Notes under the pieces: generated by a model | Told to the model about the DNA's origin: nothing | Seen by the model: the letters and a program-made list of their open reading frames with translations, nothing else | Databases searched by the model: none | Position numbers and translations under genes: made by a program | Source of the DNA: an uncultured Alphaproteobacteria bacterium | GTDB taxonomy: Bacteria; Pseudomonadota; Alphaproteobacteria; RF32; CAG-239 | Assembly: GCA_934255405.1 (NCBI GenBank) | Contig: CAKQNT010000012.1 | Span: 1-58,119 of the forward strand | Direction of reading: 5' to 3' | Length of the DNA stretch: 58,119 bases | Shown here: one piece after another, positions 41,924-51,013 of the stretch | Layout of the letters: each line of letters opens with the position of its first letter | How positions within the stretch are numbered: the stretch's first letter is position 1

Positions 41924-43222
41924 CTATTCAACCAAATTCTCAATCATATAAAGCGGAATGTTGAATAAGCCATTGTTTTCCTCGTAGCCTGCAAGTGAGG
42001 TGCGAACGGCTTTTGTCGGTTGATATTTCTGCCGATAAGAAGCAAGGCTTTTTGCCTTTAGATTGATGGTGGCTTTTACTTCTATCGGAATAACCATATC
42101 CTTATCCTGAATAACAAAATCGACTTCCGCCGAACTGTTATCATTTCCCCAGTAAGCAATCGGCAGATTATCTTTTATTTTAAGCTCCTGCAAAACATAT
42201 TGCTCGGTTAGTGCTCCTTTGAATTCTTCAAAAATCTTGTTGCCTTCTATGATTGTTTTGGCATCAAGCATTGCTTTGGCACATAACAAACCTGTATCTA
42301 TCATATAGAGCTTGAAAGCCGAAGCTTCTTCGTAACCGCTTATAGGTAAATCAGGTTTGGTGATTTTATGGATTTTATAGACTAATCCGGTAAGTGTAAG
42401 CCATTCTACAGCAGCTTCATATTCACGAGCTCTGGCTCCTTTTTGAACGTCTTTATAAGTGAATTTTTTGTTTTCTTTAGCAAGCTGTGTCGGTAGCGAA
42501 TTCCAAACAGCATTGATTTTCGGAACATTGTAAGATTGAGTATATTTTGAAAAATCTTCCTTATAGCCGGCAATAATAGCATTCTGTAAGCGGCGAACTT
42601 CAGCCATATCTTTATTATCCGCAAAAGATTTAACTGCTTCGGGCATACCGCCGACAAACATATACTGTTTTAATAAATTGATGCATTTGTCTTGGAAATT
42701 CTGCAAAATCGTCCAGTTTTTCTTCAAAATAAGTTCGGATAATTGGTTTTCGCCGATAGCATCCAAAAACTCACAAAAGCTCAAAGGATATAGATTTAAG
42801 AAATCAACTTGTCCGACAGGGAATGAAAATTGTTTCTGCCGAACAGCCACGCCAAGCAAGCTTCCGGCAGCGATGATATGATAATCCGGCGCATTTTCTT
42901 TAAAGAACTTCAAAGCATTTAGGGCTCTTTCACATTCTTGAATTTCATCAATGATAATCAACGTATCATGCGGCGTGATTTGAACATTGGTTAACACGTT
43001 CAGACCCAACAAAATGTTATCCAAATTATAATTACCTTCAAAAATGTTTTTGGCATCGGGTGTATCAACAAAACTAATGTAAGCTGTCTTTTTATAAAAC
43101 TGCTTGGCAAATTCCCGCATCAGCCAAGTTTTACCGACTTGTCTTGCGCCACGGATAACCAACGGCTTGCGATTAGGATTTTCTTTCCATGCTTTAAGCT
43201 GCTCAAATGCGTATCTTTTCAT
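41924..43222 (-). CDS. AAA ATPase with DUF4143 domain
   Basis: Seen: an AAA_14 ATPase domain with Walker A RGARQVGKTW (about residues 23-32), Walker B TLIIDEIQEC, the AAGSLLGVAV sensor-like strand, then a DUF4143 domain (about 190-360) and a C-terminal part with DFVIQDKDMVIPIEVKA, which resembles a PD-(D/E)xK-type fold motif (D..E-K). 432 residues, full length. These ATPases are common in anaerobes, often in many copies and in mobile regions; their role is unclear. Three 32-bp-spaced repeats lie just upstream of the start. Confidence 0.9.
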   Translation of the reverse strand: MKRYAFEQLKAWKENPNRKPLVIRGARQVGKTWLMREFAKQFYKKTAYISFVDTPDAKNIFEGNYNLDNILLGLNVLTNVQITPHDTLIIIDEIQECERALNALKFFKENAPDYHIIAAGSLLGVAVRQKQFSFPVGQVDFLNLYPLSFCEFLDAIGENQLSELILKKNWTILQNFQDKCINLLKQYMFVGGMPEAVKSFADNKDMAEVRRLQNAIIAGYKEDFSKYTQSYNVPKINAVWNSLPTQLAKENKKFTYKDVQKGARAREYEAAVEWLTLTGLVYKIHKITKPDLPISGYEEASAFKLYMIDTGLLCAKAMLDAKTIIEGNKIFEEFKGALTEQYVLQELKIKDNLPIAYWGNDNSSAEVDFVIQDKDMVIPIEVKATINLKAKSLASYRQKYQPTKAVRTSLAGYEENNGLFNIPLYMIENLVE

Positions 43223-43260
43223 TGCAATCTCCTTGAAATTTAAGACTTAATATAAGCCTA

Positions 43261-43338
43261 TAATCACATTTTAGCAAGGAAAAAATGACTTCTAATCACA
43301 TTTTTATGAGGAAAAATTCAAAAACAATCACATTTTAG
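43261..43338. repeat. Three iterons at exact 32-bp spacing upstream of the DUF4143 gene
   Basis: The 14-base motif [TC]AATCACATTTT with AG or TA after it begins at 43261, 43293 and 43325. The first two units also share GGAAAAA further on. Spacing of 32 bp, about three helical turns, puts all three on one DNA face. They start 39 bases before the DUF4143 start codon, where an operator would be expected. Confidence 0.65.
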
Positions 43339-43499
43339 TAATGAATGGGCTAAAGAAACTGAATCTTGCAAACTCTAGGAATCTAAAGCGTTATAAGCTG
43401 ATTTTGATGGATTTTCAGAAGGTGTAAAATTGAGTGGCTCTAACCGCAAAATATCCATAAAAAACAAGAGACAGGTCCTCAAAATCTAATCTCTGTTCA

Positions 43500-43578
43500 G
43501 GGGGCGGGATTACTCTGCGCTATGCTTGAGCTGCACGGGTGCTCACCGGCTATGCCGACCGGCATACTTTAGTCTGCC
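43500..43578. other. GC-rich non-coding patch
   Basis: About 80 bases clearly richer in G and C than the surroundings, with nested short inverted repeats (GGTG-CT-CACC and ATGCC-GACC-GGCAT). It touches the 3' end of the 1668-residue gene but has no T run for a terminator. It may be part of a dispersed repeat; nothing else is recognised in 43340-43578. Confidence 0.35.
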
Positions 43579-46500
43579 TTACCTCGTAAGTGCTACCGCA
43601 TTATATTTTGGCGATTTTTTTTCCTCAAATAGATTTATATGTTCCCGACTAACACCTAAGATTCTGTTTTTTGAATCGGCTAAAGCTAAAGCGTCCACTT
43701 CTGATTTTGGTTTGTCAACACGTCTCGCTGCAGAAGAGCATTCTTTGTCATCCTTTTTTTCAATTTTAATGGTAGAAGATATCTTTTTCAATCCTTCTCC
43801 AAGTGATGAAATCCAACCTTTTCTGGTTATGCGTATTTTGTTCAGTATGGCTTTGGCCGCAATTGTCATCTTTACTTTCTTATCAACCAGTCCGGAATCT
43901 AATATTGCCGTAACAATATCTCCCATTTCTTTACCGGTTAAAGATTTTTCCGGCTGTATTACTTTTCCATTTTCATCTTTAACTTCTTTTTGATAAGTTA
44001 TAATATCTGATAATGCAGTCAATCCTCGTTGTACTTCGTCAATGTATAAAGTGTTAAAATTAAGTTTGTCGCCGGCTTTATCAATATTTTTTACTTTTCT
44101 AACCATATAGTCTGCAATGTTTTCACCGTTTCTAGCCGCTCTTGCCATACCATAGAGCAATTCGCCAAGTAATACTTTATCTTTAAATTTAGGATTATTT
44201 TGAATTTGTGCACCGGTATCAAAAATACCTATAATAAATTTCTTAAACCCGTTTTCTGCGAGATTTTGCTGACCCTGATGCCTATCTGTATCCCATTTGC
44301 CTCCGGCTAATAGGTTGGTGAGTTCCAAAGCAACATAAGCAACAGCCATATCATGTTTTGTTTGTTCGGGCATTTGTGTTGATGTCATTGCTCTGCCTTC
44401 TGCCATCGACATAATTTTATATACTTGATTATCTTTACCTTTGCCATAGCTTATCCACTTTGCTACTTCAGGGGTATATTCACCTTGAGGTGTAGTAATT
44501 TTAATATTGTCATAAATTTTTACTGCTTCTACAAATTTTTGATAGTCAGCCTCAATATCTGTCTCGCTCATAGCAGATAAACGCGCTTGAGTAGCAATAT
44601 TTAGCAATGGTTTATACATGGCATCTTGTTTTGCTAAATCTACGATAGTGTCATGTATCATATCCATACCGGATTGGGCTAAATCTTTGGCATAGGGCCT
44701 CATAAGAGCTACAACGCATGGCTTGCCTTCATATTCAATTTTTGCAGTTATGAAGAAAGAACCGGCACCTAAAATTTTATCAACTCGTCCTATTTTTGCC
44801 AATTCTTCATTAGGTAAAGTTTCTTTCATAAGATTAAATAAATCAGCACGCGTAGGAATATCCGCTTTATCGCGTAATTTTGCCAATGGCTTTCTGATAT
44901 CTGGGTCTAATACCGGTAAATAGCTCAGGAGTTGACCGAACTTAACAAATGCCGGACCTTTATTTTCAAAAAACATTTTTAACCCTTCGCCAATTGCTTC
45001 ACCACCGGTTTTTGCACTTTCCAAATCACGTTGATTAGCTGATACAAGTGCGGCTAATATTAGGTTTCTTTCATATGGCTTTAAATGTTCAAATACTGTT
45101 TTTATAACGCGCTTAGCTTCTTTATAATAGGGTGATTTTTTATCAAAGTGCATATCCACCACTAAATTTAAGACATCTTCGTCTTTATTGGAATAGGCTT
45201 TAAGAATTCGATTCATTAAGTATGCACGAACAGGTAAATCAGCATGCCAGAAGTTCTCATGCAAAAGCTGTAAAGAAAAATTATCTAACGTAATGTTTTT
45301 ACTTCCAAAATGGTCAACTTTAATTTCAGCACCACGTCTTAAATCGTAAGATTTGGGTAATTTATCAAATACCTCATCAATGCTTTCAGAAGTGCACTTT
45401 TTACTTAAAAAATCAATGGCGGTTTTGGCAGATTTAGGGTCTTTTGCCAACGCAGAAATAACCCCTTCAGCACAGCGAGCAGCAATATCAAAATCTTTGG
45501 CGTCTTGTTGAGAAAACTTTGCATCTCCTCTTTCTGACAACATTTGTGCAGTTAATTCTTGCGAAACAATATTTGTTGAAATCTGTTTCATGATTGATTG
45601 TAAGGTTGCTCGCGGAAATTTTTCATGATCAGTTAGGCGTCCGTCGTAATATCCTTCATTAATTTTGATAGGAGAACAAATTTCATCAGCTAGTTTTACA
45701 GCTTTTTCATAATAAGCATCACTACCATCATCAATACCTAGGATATCAGATTTTCCTTTGGCATAAAAGCTGATTAAAACATCTTTTTCTTTGGAAAATT
45801 CAATATCATGAGATTTCAAGTGATGCTCTTTTAAAGGCTTTCCGGCATATTGCAAGCTTAGAAGTTTTTCAGTAATTTGCATTGCCTCACCATGATTAGG
45901 ATGATTTTCGATGTCTCGAACTATAGATTTGAAAAATTCTGCCTTATTGGCATATTTTTCTGAAAATAAATCTAAATCGCTCATTGTTTCATATACATAT
46001 AACTTATCTTTTAGCGATAGAGAATGAAATTTGTTGCGCTTTTGGATTGCTTCTGCAAAGATATCGGTTATAACCGGAGCATAATATGATGATGTTTTAC
46101 AAAAACGAATGTACTTAAGTGTATTTTTAAGGTCAAAATCTTTTCCTTCACGGATTGCATTAGCGGTTACAATGATACCGGCACTGCGCCAAAAATCATA
46201 TGTATCATTTTGTGAACGCATGTTAGACAATTGCTGTACCGTTTCAGAAGTTTCATTAAATAATGAAGTTTCTGAGGTGTGGCCCATTAAGTGATCAAGT
46301 CGTTTTATAACACTGTTCATGTCGGCTTCATAATCGAATCCGTAAGCAGTCATAGCATTTTTTAAAATTTCAGATTTTTCTCTAAATTTAAAATTATCAA
46401 TAACAAGATTATCTAATTGTGTAGTATTAGATGAACGATAAAGCAGATGATAGTGAACATATTCCTTTAATTTACTGGCACGTCTTAACTTTTTCTGGAT

Positions 46501-48585
46501 AATTTCCTTTGCTGAATTTTCAAATTTCTTTTCTACTTCTTTAAGTTCTGTTTCATATTGATTGTCTCCATAATCAAAAGACGGCTTGCTGAATCTTTCA
46601 ATTTGTCCATCTACTAAGCCGTAAATATTAACAGCTCTTTTCTGACTTATCGGAGCAACATAATCTGCTAATTCCATTAATGAATTACATACTTTATCTC
46701 TGAATTCGCGACGACTATATTTATTCGTTTTCCGAATAATATCACGGTACATATCATTATCTTCAAGTGCAGCTAAGGCTCGTGAGAGCTTATCATTATC
46801 ATCGACAATATTTTCCTTGAATTTTCTTTCTTCAATTTGTCGCTCTTTATATCCAGAAACCCTGAATATATTGTCACTATCTGCATCAAGATTGTCGCAA
46901 AAATACTGTTTAGTTGGGGAATTATTAAATCTCTCGTAAATCTCTTTAATATTCGGATTACGCATGAAGAACGGATTTGACGTTCTGGTATCAAAGTGAA
47001 ATAGAGGAGTATCTAGTTTATATCGAACATTATCATCGGCAAAATATTCGGCTAATTCAGCGGCTAAAGATTTCTTTTCCTCTTCACTAGCAGACATAGA
47101 AAAGCGTGCTAATTTATCGTAAAATTCAATCTTTTCATCAAAAGCTTTCTTAGATTGTTCGCATTCATCCATAAATTGTTGGCTCAAAGAGCGCATACGC
47201 ATTTCTTTGTTCAGTTGTTTTGCTTCTTCTCCAAAAGCTAAAACTATTTTATTTTCATCCAAAAAATATTCACTGTGGTCATAACTATTTGAGAAGCAGT
47301 ATTTTTTTGCATATTGATTACCTAGTCCTACAGAGTCCATTGCCCATTGCAAAATGCGATAATCTTCATTTTCTTTAGGTATCTCACTCAACCATTCTTT
47401 AAACTGATCAATCGGAAGTTTTTTACCAATATTATCTTTTCCTTTGGGATTTACAGTTGCAAAGTTAACATCATTAAAACAGCTGACATAATCTTTTGTC
47501 CACGCTAATTTATACATTTCACGAGCGTAGTATAAAGCATCATCTTTAGATTTATAATTGGCAAAATTTTTAACATTCTCTATTTGTTGTGCAAAATCAC
47601 CAAAAGGCTCCAATTTAAAACTATACAGCATACTTTTATTGTTGCTTTTCAGTGCCTTCTTTATATTTTCCGTTTCATAGCTATAGGGGATTGCTGCCGC
47701 ATCATGATGCATTTTCATAAAAACTTTTTGGCACAAATCAATCAATTCAGAAGATTTATTATCAAATTTTTTTGCTTCACTCAAACGTTCAACCCATTTA
47801 TATATTTCAAATTTTCGGGTATTAATATCAAGGTTACCGGCTTCGAGCTCTCTGTGTATTACATTCATAACTTGCTCTGCGGATAGTTTTTCTATATCCT
47901 TACTTCCGTATGAATTAATTAAACATTTTTCTATGTATGTGTTGTAGCCTTCTTTAGCATATGCCTCATGTGATCTTTCTCTGATTGATAAATACTCAGT
48001 ATCAGGCTTTTCGTCTGGCAGTGCAAAATCACCCTTTTCATTGGCGATCATAGTTAATCGGGCTTTTATATCTTCAACACGCGCTAATCCGTTTCCGTGA
48101 ACATCTAAGCAAATATCTGAGTAACTTCTGCCACCATAACTAAAAATTCTTTCACACACATTCAGATGGTTTAAAGGGTTGTATCCACCATTAATCATCA
48201 AGTCCACCGCTCTCAAGTCTGCAGCTCGCTCTTGAAAAATTGTATTTTTACCACCGGCTATTTCAGACCACAAGTAATGTCCGCATTCATGCCCAATAAT
48301 GCCAGCCAATTCATCTTCATTATTACAAGTATCTAAAAGTCCACGAGATATGGCAATAACATTCTTCTTTTTTTCTTTGGTGTTTTCTTTATTTATAAAA
48401 AATGCATTGGCATTTTCATCTTCAAAAACAGTAAAATGAAAATCATCAATATTTAGTTCCGTGTTCTTAAACAAACGCGACACAATTCTACGCATTAAAG
48501 GGGTAACCTCTTGATTCATCAAAGAATCATTTTCATATAATTTCAAGCCTTCAAAGTCGTTATCGCTTAAAATGCGTCCAGTCAT
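43579..48585 (-). CDS. 1668-residue protein: M48-like zinc protease fused to a UbiB/ABC1-like kinase fold
   Basis: Seen: an N-terminal zincin with GIIGHECGHYLW (His99, Glu100, His103) and FQERAADLRAVDLM (Glu119, Asp123), then GLARVEDIKARL, all in M48 order; about 1000 mostly helical residues with no recognisable domain; then an ABC1/UbiB-like part with KGPAFVKFGQ (Lys1215), the A-loop-like GAGSFF, EADYQKFVEA, DRHQGQQN (His1436, Asn1441) and IGIFDTGAQ (Asp1456); and a basic tail. The canonical VAVK lysine strand reads CVVALMRP, so the kinase may be atypical or inactive. No signal peptide. GGGAG precedes the ATG. Function unknown. Confidence 0.75.
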   Translation of the reverse strand: MTGRILSDNDFEGLKLYENDSLMNQEVTPLMRRIVSRLFKNTELNIDDFHFTVFEDENANAFFINKENTKEKKKNVIAISRGLLDTCNNEDELAGIIGHECGHYLWSEIAGGKNTIFQERAADLRAVDLMINGGYNPLNHLNVCERIFSYGGRSYSDICLDVHGNGLARVEDIKARLTMIANEKGDFALPDEKPDTEYLSIRERSHEAYAKEGYNTYIEKCLINSYGSKDIEKLSAEQVMNVIHRELEAGNLDINTRKFEIYKWVERLSEAKKFDNKSSELIDLCQKVFMKMHHDAAAIPYSYETENIKKALKSNNKSMLYSFKLEPFGDFAQQIENVKNFANYKSKDDALYYAREMYKLAWTKDYVSCFNDVNFATVNPKGKDNIGKKLPIDQFKEWLSEIPKENEDYRILQWAMDSVGLGNQYAKKYCFSNSYDHSEYFLDENKIVLAFGEEAKQLNKEMRMRSLSQQFMDECEQSKKAFDEKIEFYDKLARFSMSASEEEKKSLAAELAEYFADDNVRYKLDTPLFHFDTRTSNPFFMRNPNIKEIYERFNNSPTKQYFCDNLDADSDNIFRVSGYKERQIEERKFKENIVDDNDKLSRALAALEDNDMYRDIIRKTNKYSRREFRDKVCNSLMELADYVAPISQKRAVNIYGLVDGQIERFSKPSFDYGDNQYETELKEVEKKFENSAKEIIQKKLRRASKLKEYVHYHLLYRSSNTTQLDNLVIDNFKFREKSEILKNAMTAYGFDYEADMNSVIKRLDHLMGHTSETSLFNETSETVQQLSNMRSQNDTYDFWRSAGIIVTANAIREGKDFDLKNTLKYIRFCKTSSYYAPVITDIFAEAIQKRNKFHSLSLKDKLYVYETMSDLDLFSEKYANKAEFFKSIVRDIENHPNHGEAMQITEKLLSLQYAGKPLKEHHLKSHDIEFSKEKDVLISFYAKGKSDILGIDDGSDAYYEKAVKLADEICSPIKINEGYYDGRLTDHEKFPRATLQSIMKQISTNIVSQELTAQMLSERGDAKFSQQDAKDFDIAARCAEGVISALAKDPKSAKTAIDFLSKKCTSESIDEVFDKLPKSYDLRRGAEIKVDHFGSKNITLDNFSLQLLHENFWHADLPVRAYLMNRILKAYSNKDEDVLNLVVDMHFDKKSPYYKEAKRVIKTVFEHLKPYERNLILAALVSANQRDLESAKTGGEAIGEGLKMFFENKGPAFVKFGQLLSYLPVLDPDIRKPLAKLRDKADIPTRADLFNLMKETLPNEELAKIGRVDKILGAGSFFITAKIEYEGKPCVVALMRPYAKDLAQSGMDMIHDTIVDLAKQDAMYKPLLNIATQARLSAMSETDIEADYQKFVEAVKIYDNIKITTPQGEYTPEVAKWISYGKGKDNQVYKIMSMAEGRAMTSTQMPEQTKHDMAVAYVALELTNLLAGGKWDTDRHQGQQNLAENGFKKFIIGIFDTGAQIQNNPKFKDKVLLGELLYGMARAARNGENIADYMVRKVKNIDKAGDKLNFNTLYIDEVQRGLTALSDIITYQKEVKDENGKVIQPEKSLTGKEMGDIVTAILDSGLVDKKVKMTIAAKAILNKIRITRKGWISSLGEGLKKISSTIKIEKKDDKECSSAARRVDKPKSEVDALALADSKNRILGVSREHINLFEEKKSPKYNAVALTR

Positions 48586-48776
48586 ATCAGTTCTCCCGTA
48601 TTTATTTAATTGTAAGAATAATACATAAAAAAGTCAATTGATTTTGTCTAAAATCAGAGTCTAATATATGTTGTAAGTTTTAATGGATGTAATTTTCCTT
48701 ACGCGAACAATGATTAAAAAATTTGAAGTTTAAATAATATTTTTGAAAGACTGCATAACTAACAAATTACAAAAAA

Positions 48777-48843
48777 TGTAATATTTGACATTACAAATAA
48801 AATATTTTATATCTTTTGCTGAAATGTAACAAAACTTATTACA
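48777..48843 (+). promoter_or_regulatory. Promoter with two 19-bp palindromic operators for the oxidoreductase-Rrf2 operon
   Basis: TGTAAT-N7-ATTACA (48777-48795) overlaps the -35 TTGACA (48785-48790), which is followed after 17 bases by TATATC (48808-48813). A second site, TGTAAC-N7-ATTACA (48825-48843), lies 48 bp downstream, just before the AGGAG ribosome site. An extra half site ATTACA occurs at 48766-48771. The Rrf2-type regulator encoded in the operon is the obvious candidate ligand. Confidence 0.65.
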
Positions 48844-48859
48844 ATTTAGGAGAAATATA

Positions 48860-49489
48860 ATGAAAATTGCTGTTGTTTGCGCAAATGGTAAAGCGGGTAA
48901 ATTGATTACAAAAGAAGCTGTGGATAGAGGTTTGGATGTAACCGCCGTTGTTCGTGGCAGCAATGAAACGGTTGCAACAAAATCAATTTCCAAAGACTTA
49001 TTTGATTTGAGCAGAGATGACTTGAAAGATTTTGATGTTGTAATTGATGCTTTCGGTGCTTGGACTGAAGATACATTGCCATTGCACAGTAAATCTTTGA
49101 AGCATTTGTGTGATATTTTGAGCAATACAAATACTCGTTTGTTGGTTGTCGGTGGCGCTGGAAGCCTTTATACAAATAAAGAACATGTTGCGACTGTTGC
49201 TGATGCGCCGAACTTTCCTGATATTTTCAAACCATTAGCGCTAGCTATGGCAAAATCCTTAGACGAGTTACGTTCTCGTGATGATGTAAAATGGACTTAT
49301 ATCAGCCCTGCTGGAGATTTTCAAGCAGAAGGCGTAAAAAGCGGCAAATATATCTTGGGCGGCGAAGAATTAACATTGAATAACAAAGGTGAAAGTATTA
49401 TCAGTTATGCTGATTATGCAGTTGCGATGATTGATGAAGCAACCAAAGGCAACCATATTCGTCAAAGAATTAGTGTTGTTCGTGAATAA
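48860..49489 (+). CDS. NAD(P)-binding oxidoreductase (NmrA/SDR-like)
   Basis: Rossmann-fold protein of the NAD(P)H-binding (YwnB-like) group. Seen: a glycine-poor but recognisable dinucleotide loop AVVCANGKAGKLI, DVVIDAFGAW at the end of a strand, LLVVGGAGSLY and WTYISPAGDF, the usual order in this family. 209 residues. AGGAG precedes the ATG. It is co-transcribed with the Rrf2 regulator ten bases on, a frequent pairing in redox or electrophile stress. Substrate unknown. Confidence 0.85.
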   Translation: MKIAVVCANGKAGKLITKEAVDRGLDVTAVVRGSNETVATKSISKDLFDLSRDDLKDFDVVIDAFGAWTEDTLPLHSKSLKHLCDILSNTNTRLLVVGGAGSLYTNKEHVATVADAPNFPDIFKPLALAMAKSLDELRSRDDVKWTYISPAGDFQAEGVKSGKYILGGEELTLNNKGESIISYADYAVAMIDEATKGNHIRQRISVVRE

Positions 49490-49498
49490 GAGGATAAA

Positions 49499-49936
49499 AT
49501 GCAAATTTCAAGCCGATTTACGATAGCTTTGCATATATTAACTGCCCTTGAAACATTTAAGGGGCAGTTTCCGCTTACCAGTGACTTTTTGTCCAGCTCA
49601 GTACAGGTTAATCCTGTGATTATCCGTACTATTCTTTTGAAACTAAAGGCAAACGGAATAGTCCAAATATCCAGAGGTCGTGGCGACAGTATTAAACTTA
49701 ATAAAACACCGGATGAAATCAACTTGTTGGATGTATATAAAGCCATTGAACCTCTGGAGCACGATACTTTGTTTGCTTTTCATAAAAATCCGAACCCCAA
49801 ATGTCCGGTCGGGCGCAATATCCATAATATTTTAGATAACCGTCTGTTATCTGTGCAAAAAGCAATGGAGGATAAATTAAGTAATATGAAACTATCAGAT
49901 GTTCTAAATGATTTGCAGAAAATGATACAGAGGTAA
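49499..49936 (+). CDS. Rrf2 family transcriptional regulator
   Basis: Seen: a winged helix-turn-helix in the first 80 residues (SSRFTIALHILTAL, NPVIIRTILLKLKANGIVQISRGRGD), then the Rrf2 dimerisation helix. Only one cysteine (PNPKCPVG) remains where IscR/NsrR-type members carry three, so an Fe-S cluster is unlikely and a YwnA-like thiol or redox sensor is more probable. 145 residues. It most likely binds the paired palindromes at 48777-48843 and controls its own operon. Confidence 0.87.
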   Translation: MQISSRFTIALHILTALETFKGQFPLTSDFLSSSVQVNPVIIRTILLKLKANGIVQISRGRGDSIKLNKTPDEINLLDVYKAIEPLEHDTLFAFHKNPNPKCPVGRNIHNILDNRLLSVQKAMEDKLSNMKLSDVLNDLQKMIQR

Positions 49937-49939
49937 TTT

Positions 49940-50842
49940 ATGCACGATATTTGGAACCCATGGCACGGATGCGTTAAAAAAAGTGAAGGCTGTCAGCATT
50001 GCTATATGTATTTTTTGGACAAGCAGCGGAATGCTGAAGGGTCTAAGATTTATCGTGTGAAAAATAACTTTGATTATCCGTTGCATCGAAATACCAATGG
50101 AATGTATAAAATCAAAAGCGGTGAGTATTTACGTGTGTGTTTGACTTCAGATTTCTTTTTGGAGGAAGCGGATGAGTGGCGTGATAAAGCTTGGAATATC
50201 ATCAAAAAGCGTCCTGATGTCGGATTTTATTTGCTCACCAAACGACCTGAAAGAGTAGCCGAACATTTGCCCAAAGATTGGGGCAATGGTTGGGACAATG
50301 TGTTTTTTTCTGTAACAGCGGAAAATCAAGCCAGAGCAGATGAAAGATTACCGATTTTAATAGATTTGCCATTCAAACATAAGGGGGTAATGACCGCACC
50401 ATTTATCGGTTTAATCAGCTTACAGAAGTGGCTCCAAACAGGACAGATTGAACAAGTTGTTGCCGGCGGAGAAAATTATGATGGCAGCAGAGTTTTGAAA
50501 TATGAATGGGTAAAGTCACTTTATGAAGAATGCAAAGCCAGCAATGTGATGTTTTGCTTTATTGAAACTGGCACCAAATTTGAAAAAGACGGCAAAGTTT
50601 ATACTATGCCAAGCAAAAGACTACAAAGTGAAATGGCTCATAAATCAGGTTTACAATTTGCAGGCAAGCCGATTAAATGGAATTTATATAAGCCGCAAAG
50701 TGGACTTTTTGATGATGATTGGTATGAAAAACAATGGCGCAAGAGCTGCGAAACCTGTGGCTCACGACTTATTTGCAATGGTTGTTCAAATTGCGGTGAG
50801 TGTGAAAAGAAACAAACACGGCAAGATAAGTTGCGTACTTGA
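49940..50842 (+). CDS. DUF5131 (phage Gp37/Gp68-like) cysteine-motif protein
   Basis: Seen: WNPWHGCVKKSEGCQHCY at the N-terminus (Cys11, 18, 21; C-x6-C-x2-C), the usual DUF5131 cluster motif, LLTKRPERV near residue 95, VVAGGENYDG near 175, and a second cysteine group at the C-terminus (CETCG..CNGCSNCGEC) that looks like a zinc or second metal site. The family is radical-SAM-like in appearance, with no established reaction. 300 residues. It begins three bases after the Rrf2 stop, so it belongs to the same operon here, which is unusual. Confidence 0.8.
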   Translation: MHDIWNPWHGCVKKSEGCQHCYMYFLDKQRNAEGSKIYRVKNNFDYPLHRNTNGMYKIKSGEYLRVCLTSDFFLEEADEWRDKAWNIIKKRPDVGFYLLTKRPERVAEHLPKDWGNGWDNVFFSVTAENQARADERLPILIDLPFKHKGVMTAPFIGLISLQKWLQTGQIEQVVAGGENYDGSRVLKYEWVKSLYEECKASNVMFCFIETGTKFEKDGKVYTMPSKRLQSEMAHKSGLQFAGKPIKWNLYKPQSGLFDDDWYEKQWRKSCETCGSRLICNGCSNCGECEKKQTRQDKLRT

Positions 50843-51013
50843 AAAAAATCATCAAATGTAGATTGGAAACGGTTGCTAAAATGCCAAAAAACTAAAACAA
50901 ATCGAGAAAATGGAAGACAAATAAAAGCTTGAAATTTACATAATGTTATTATAGGTTCCATCCATATCAGATTAAAAGAAAATGTAATTAAACATCTTAT
51001 AAGAAAGAATAAA

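Noticed and set aside
43579..48585. UbiB/quinone biosynthesis enzyme
   Set aside because: The ABC1-like part is at the C-terminus of a 1668-residue soluble-looking protein, lacks the two C-terminal membrane helices, has altered catalytic motifs and has no ubi neighbours.
49940..50842. Prophage remnant suggested by the DUF5131 (Gp37/Gp68-like) gene
   Set aside because: No integrase, structural or lysis gene lies nearby and the gene is in an operon with an Rrf2 regulator.
50638..50961. 107-codon minus-strand frame overlapping the end of the DUF5131 gene
   Set aside because: It is mostly antisense to the cysteine-rich tail of that gene, has no ribosome site and no family resemblance.
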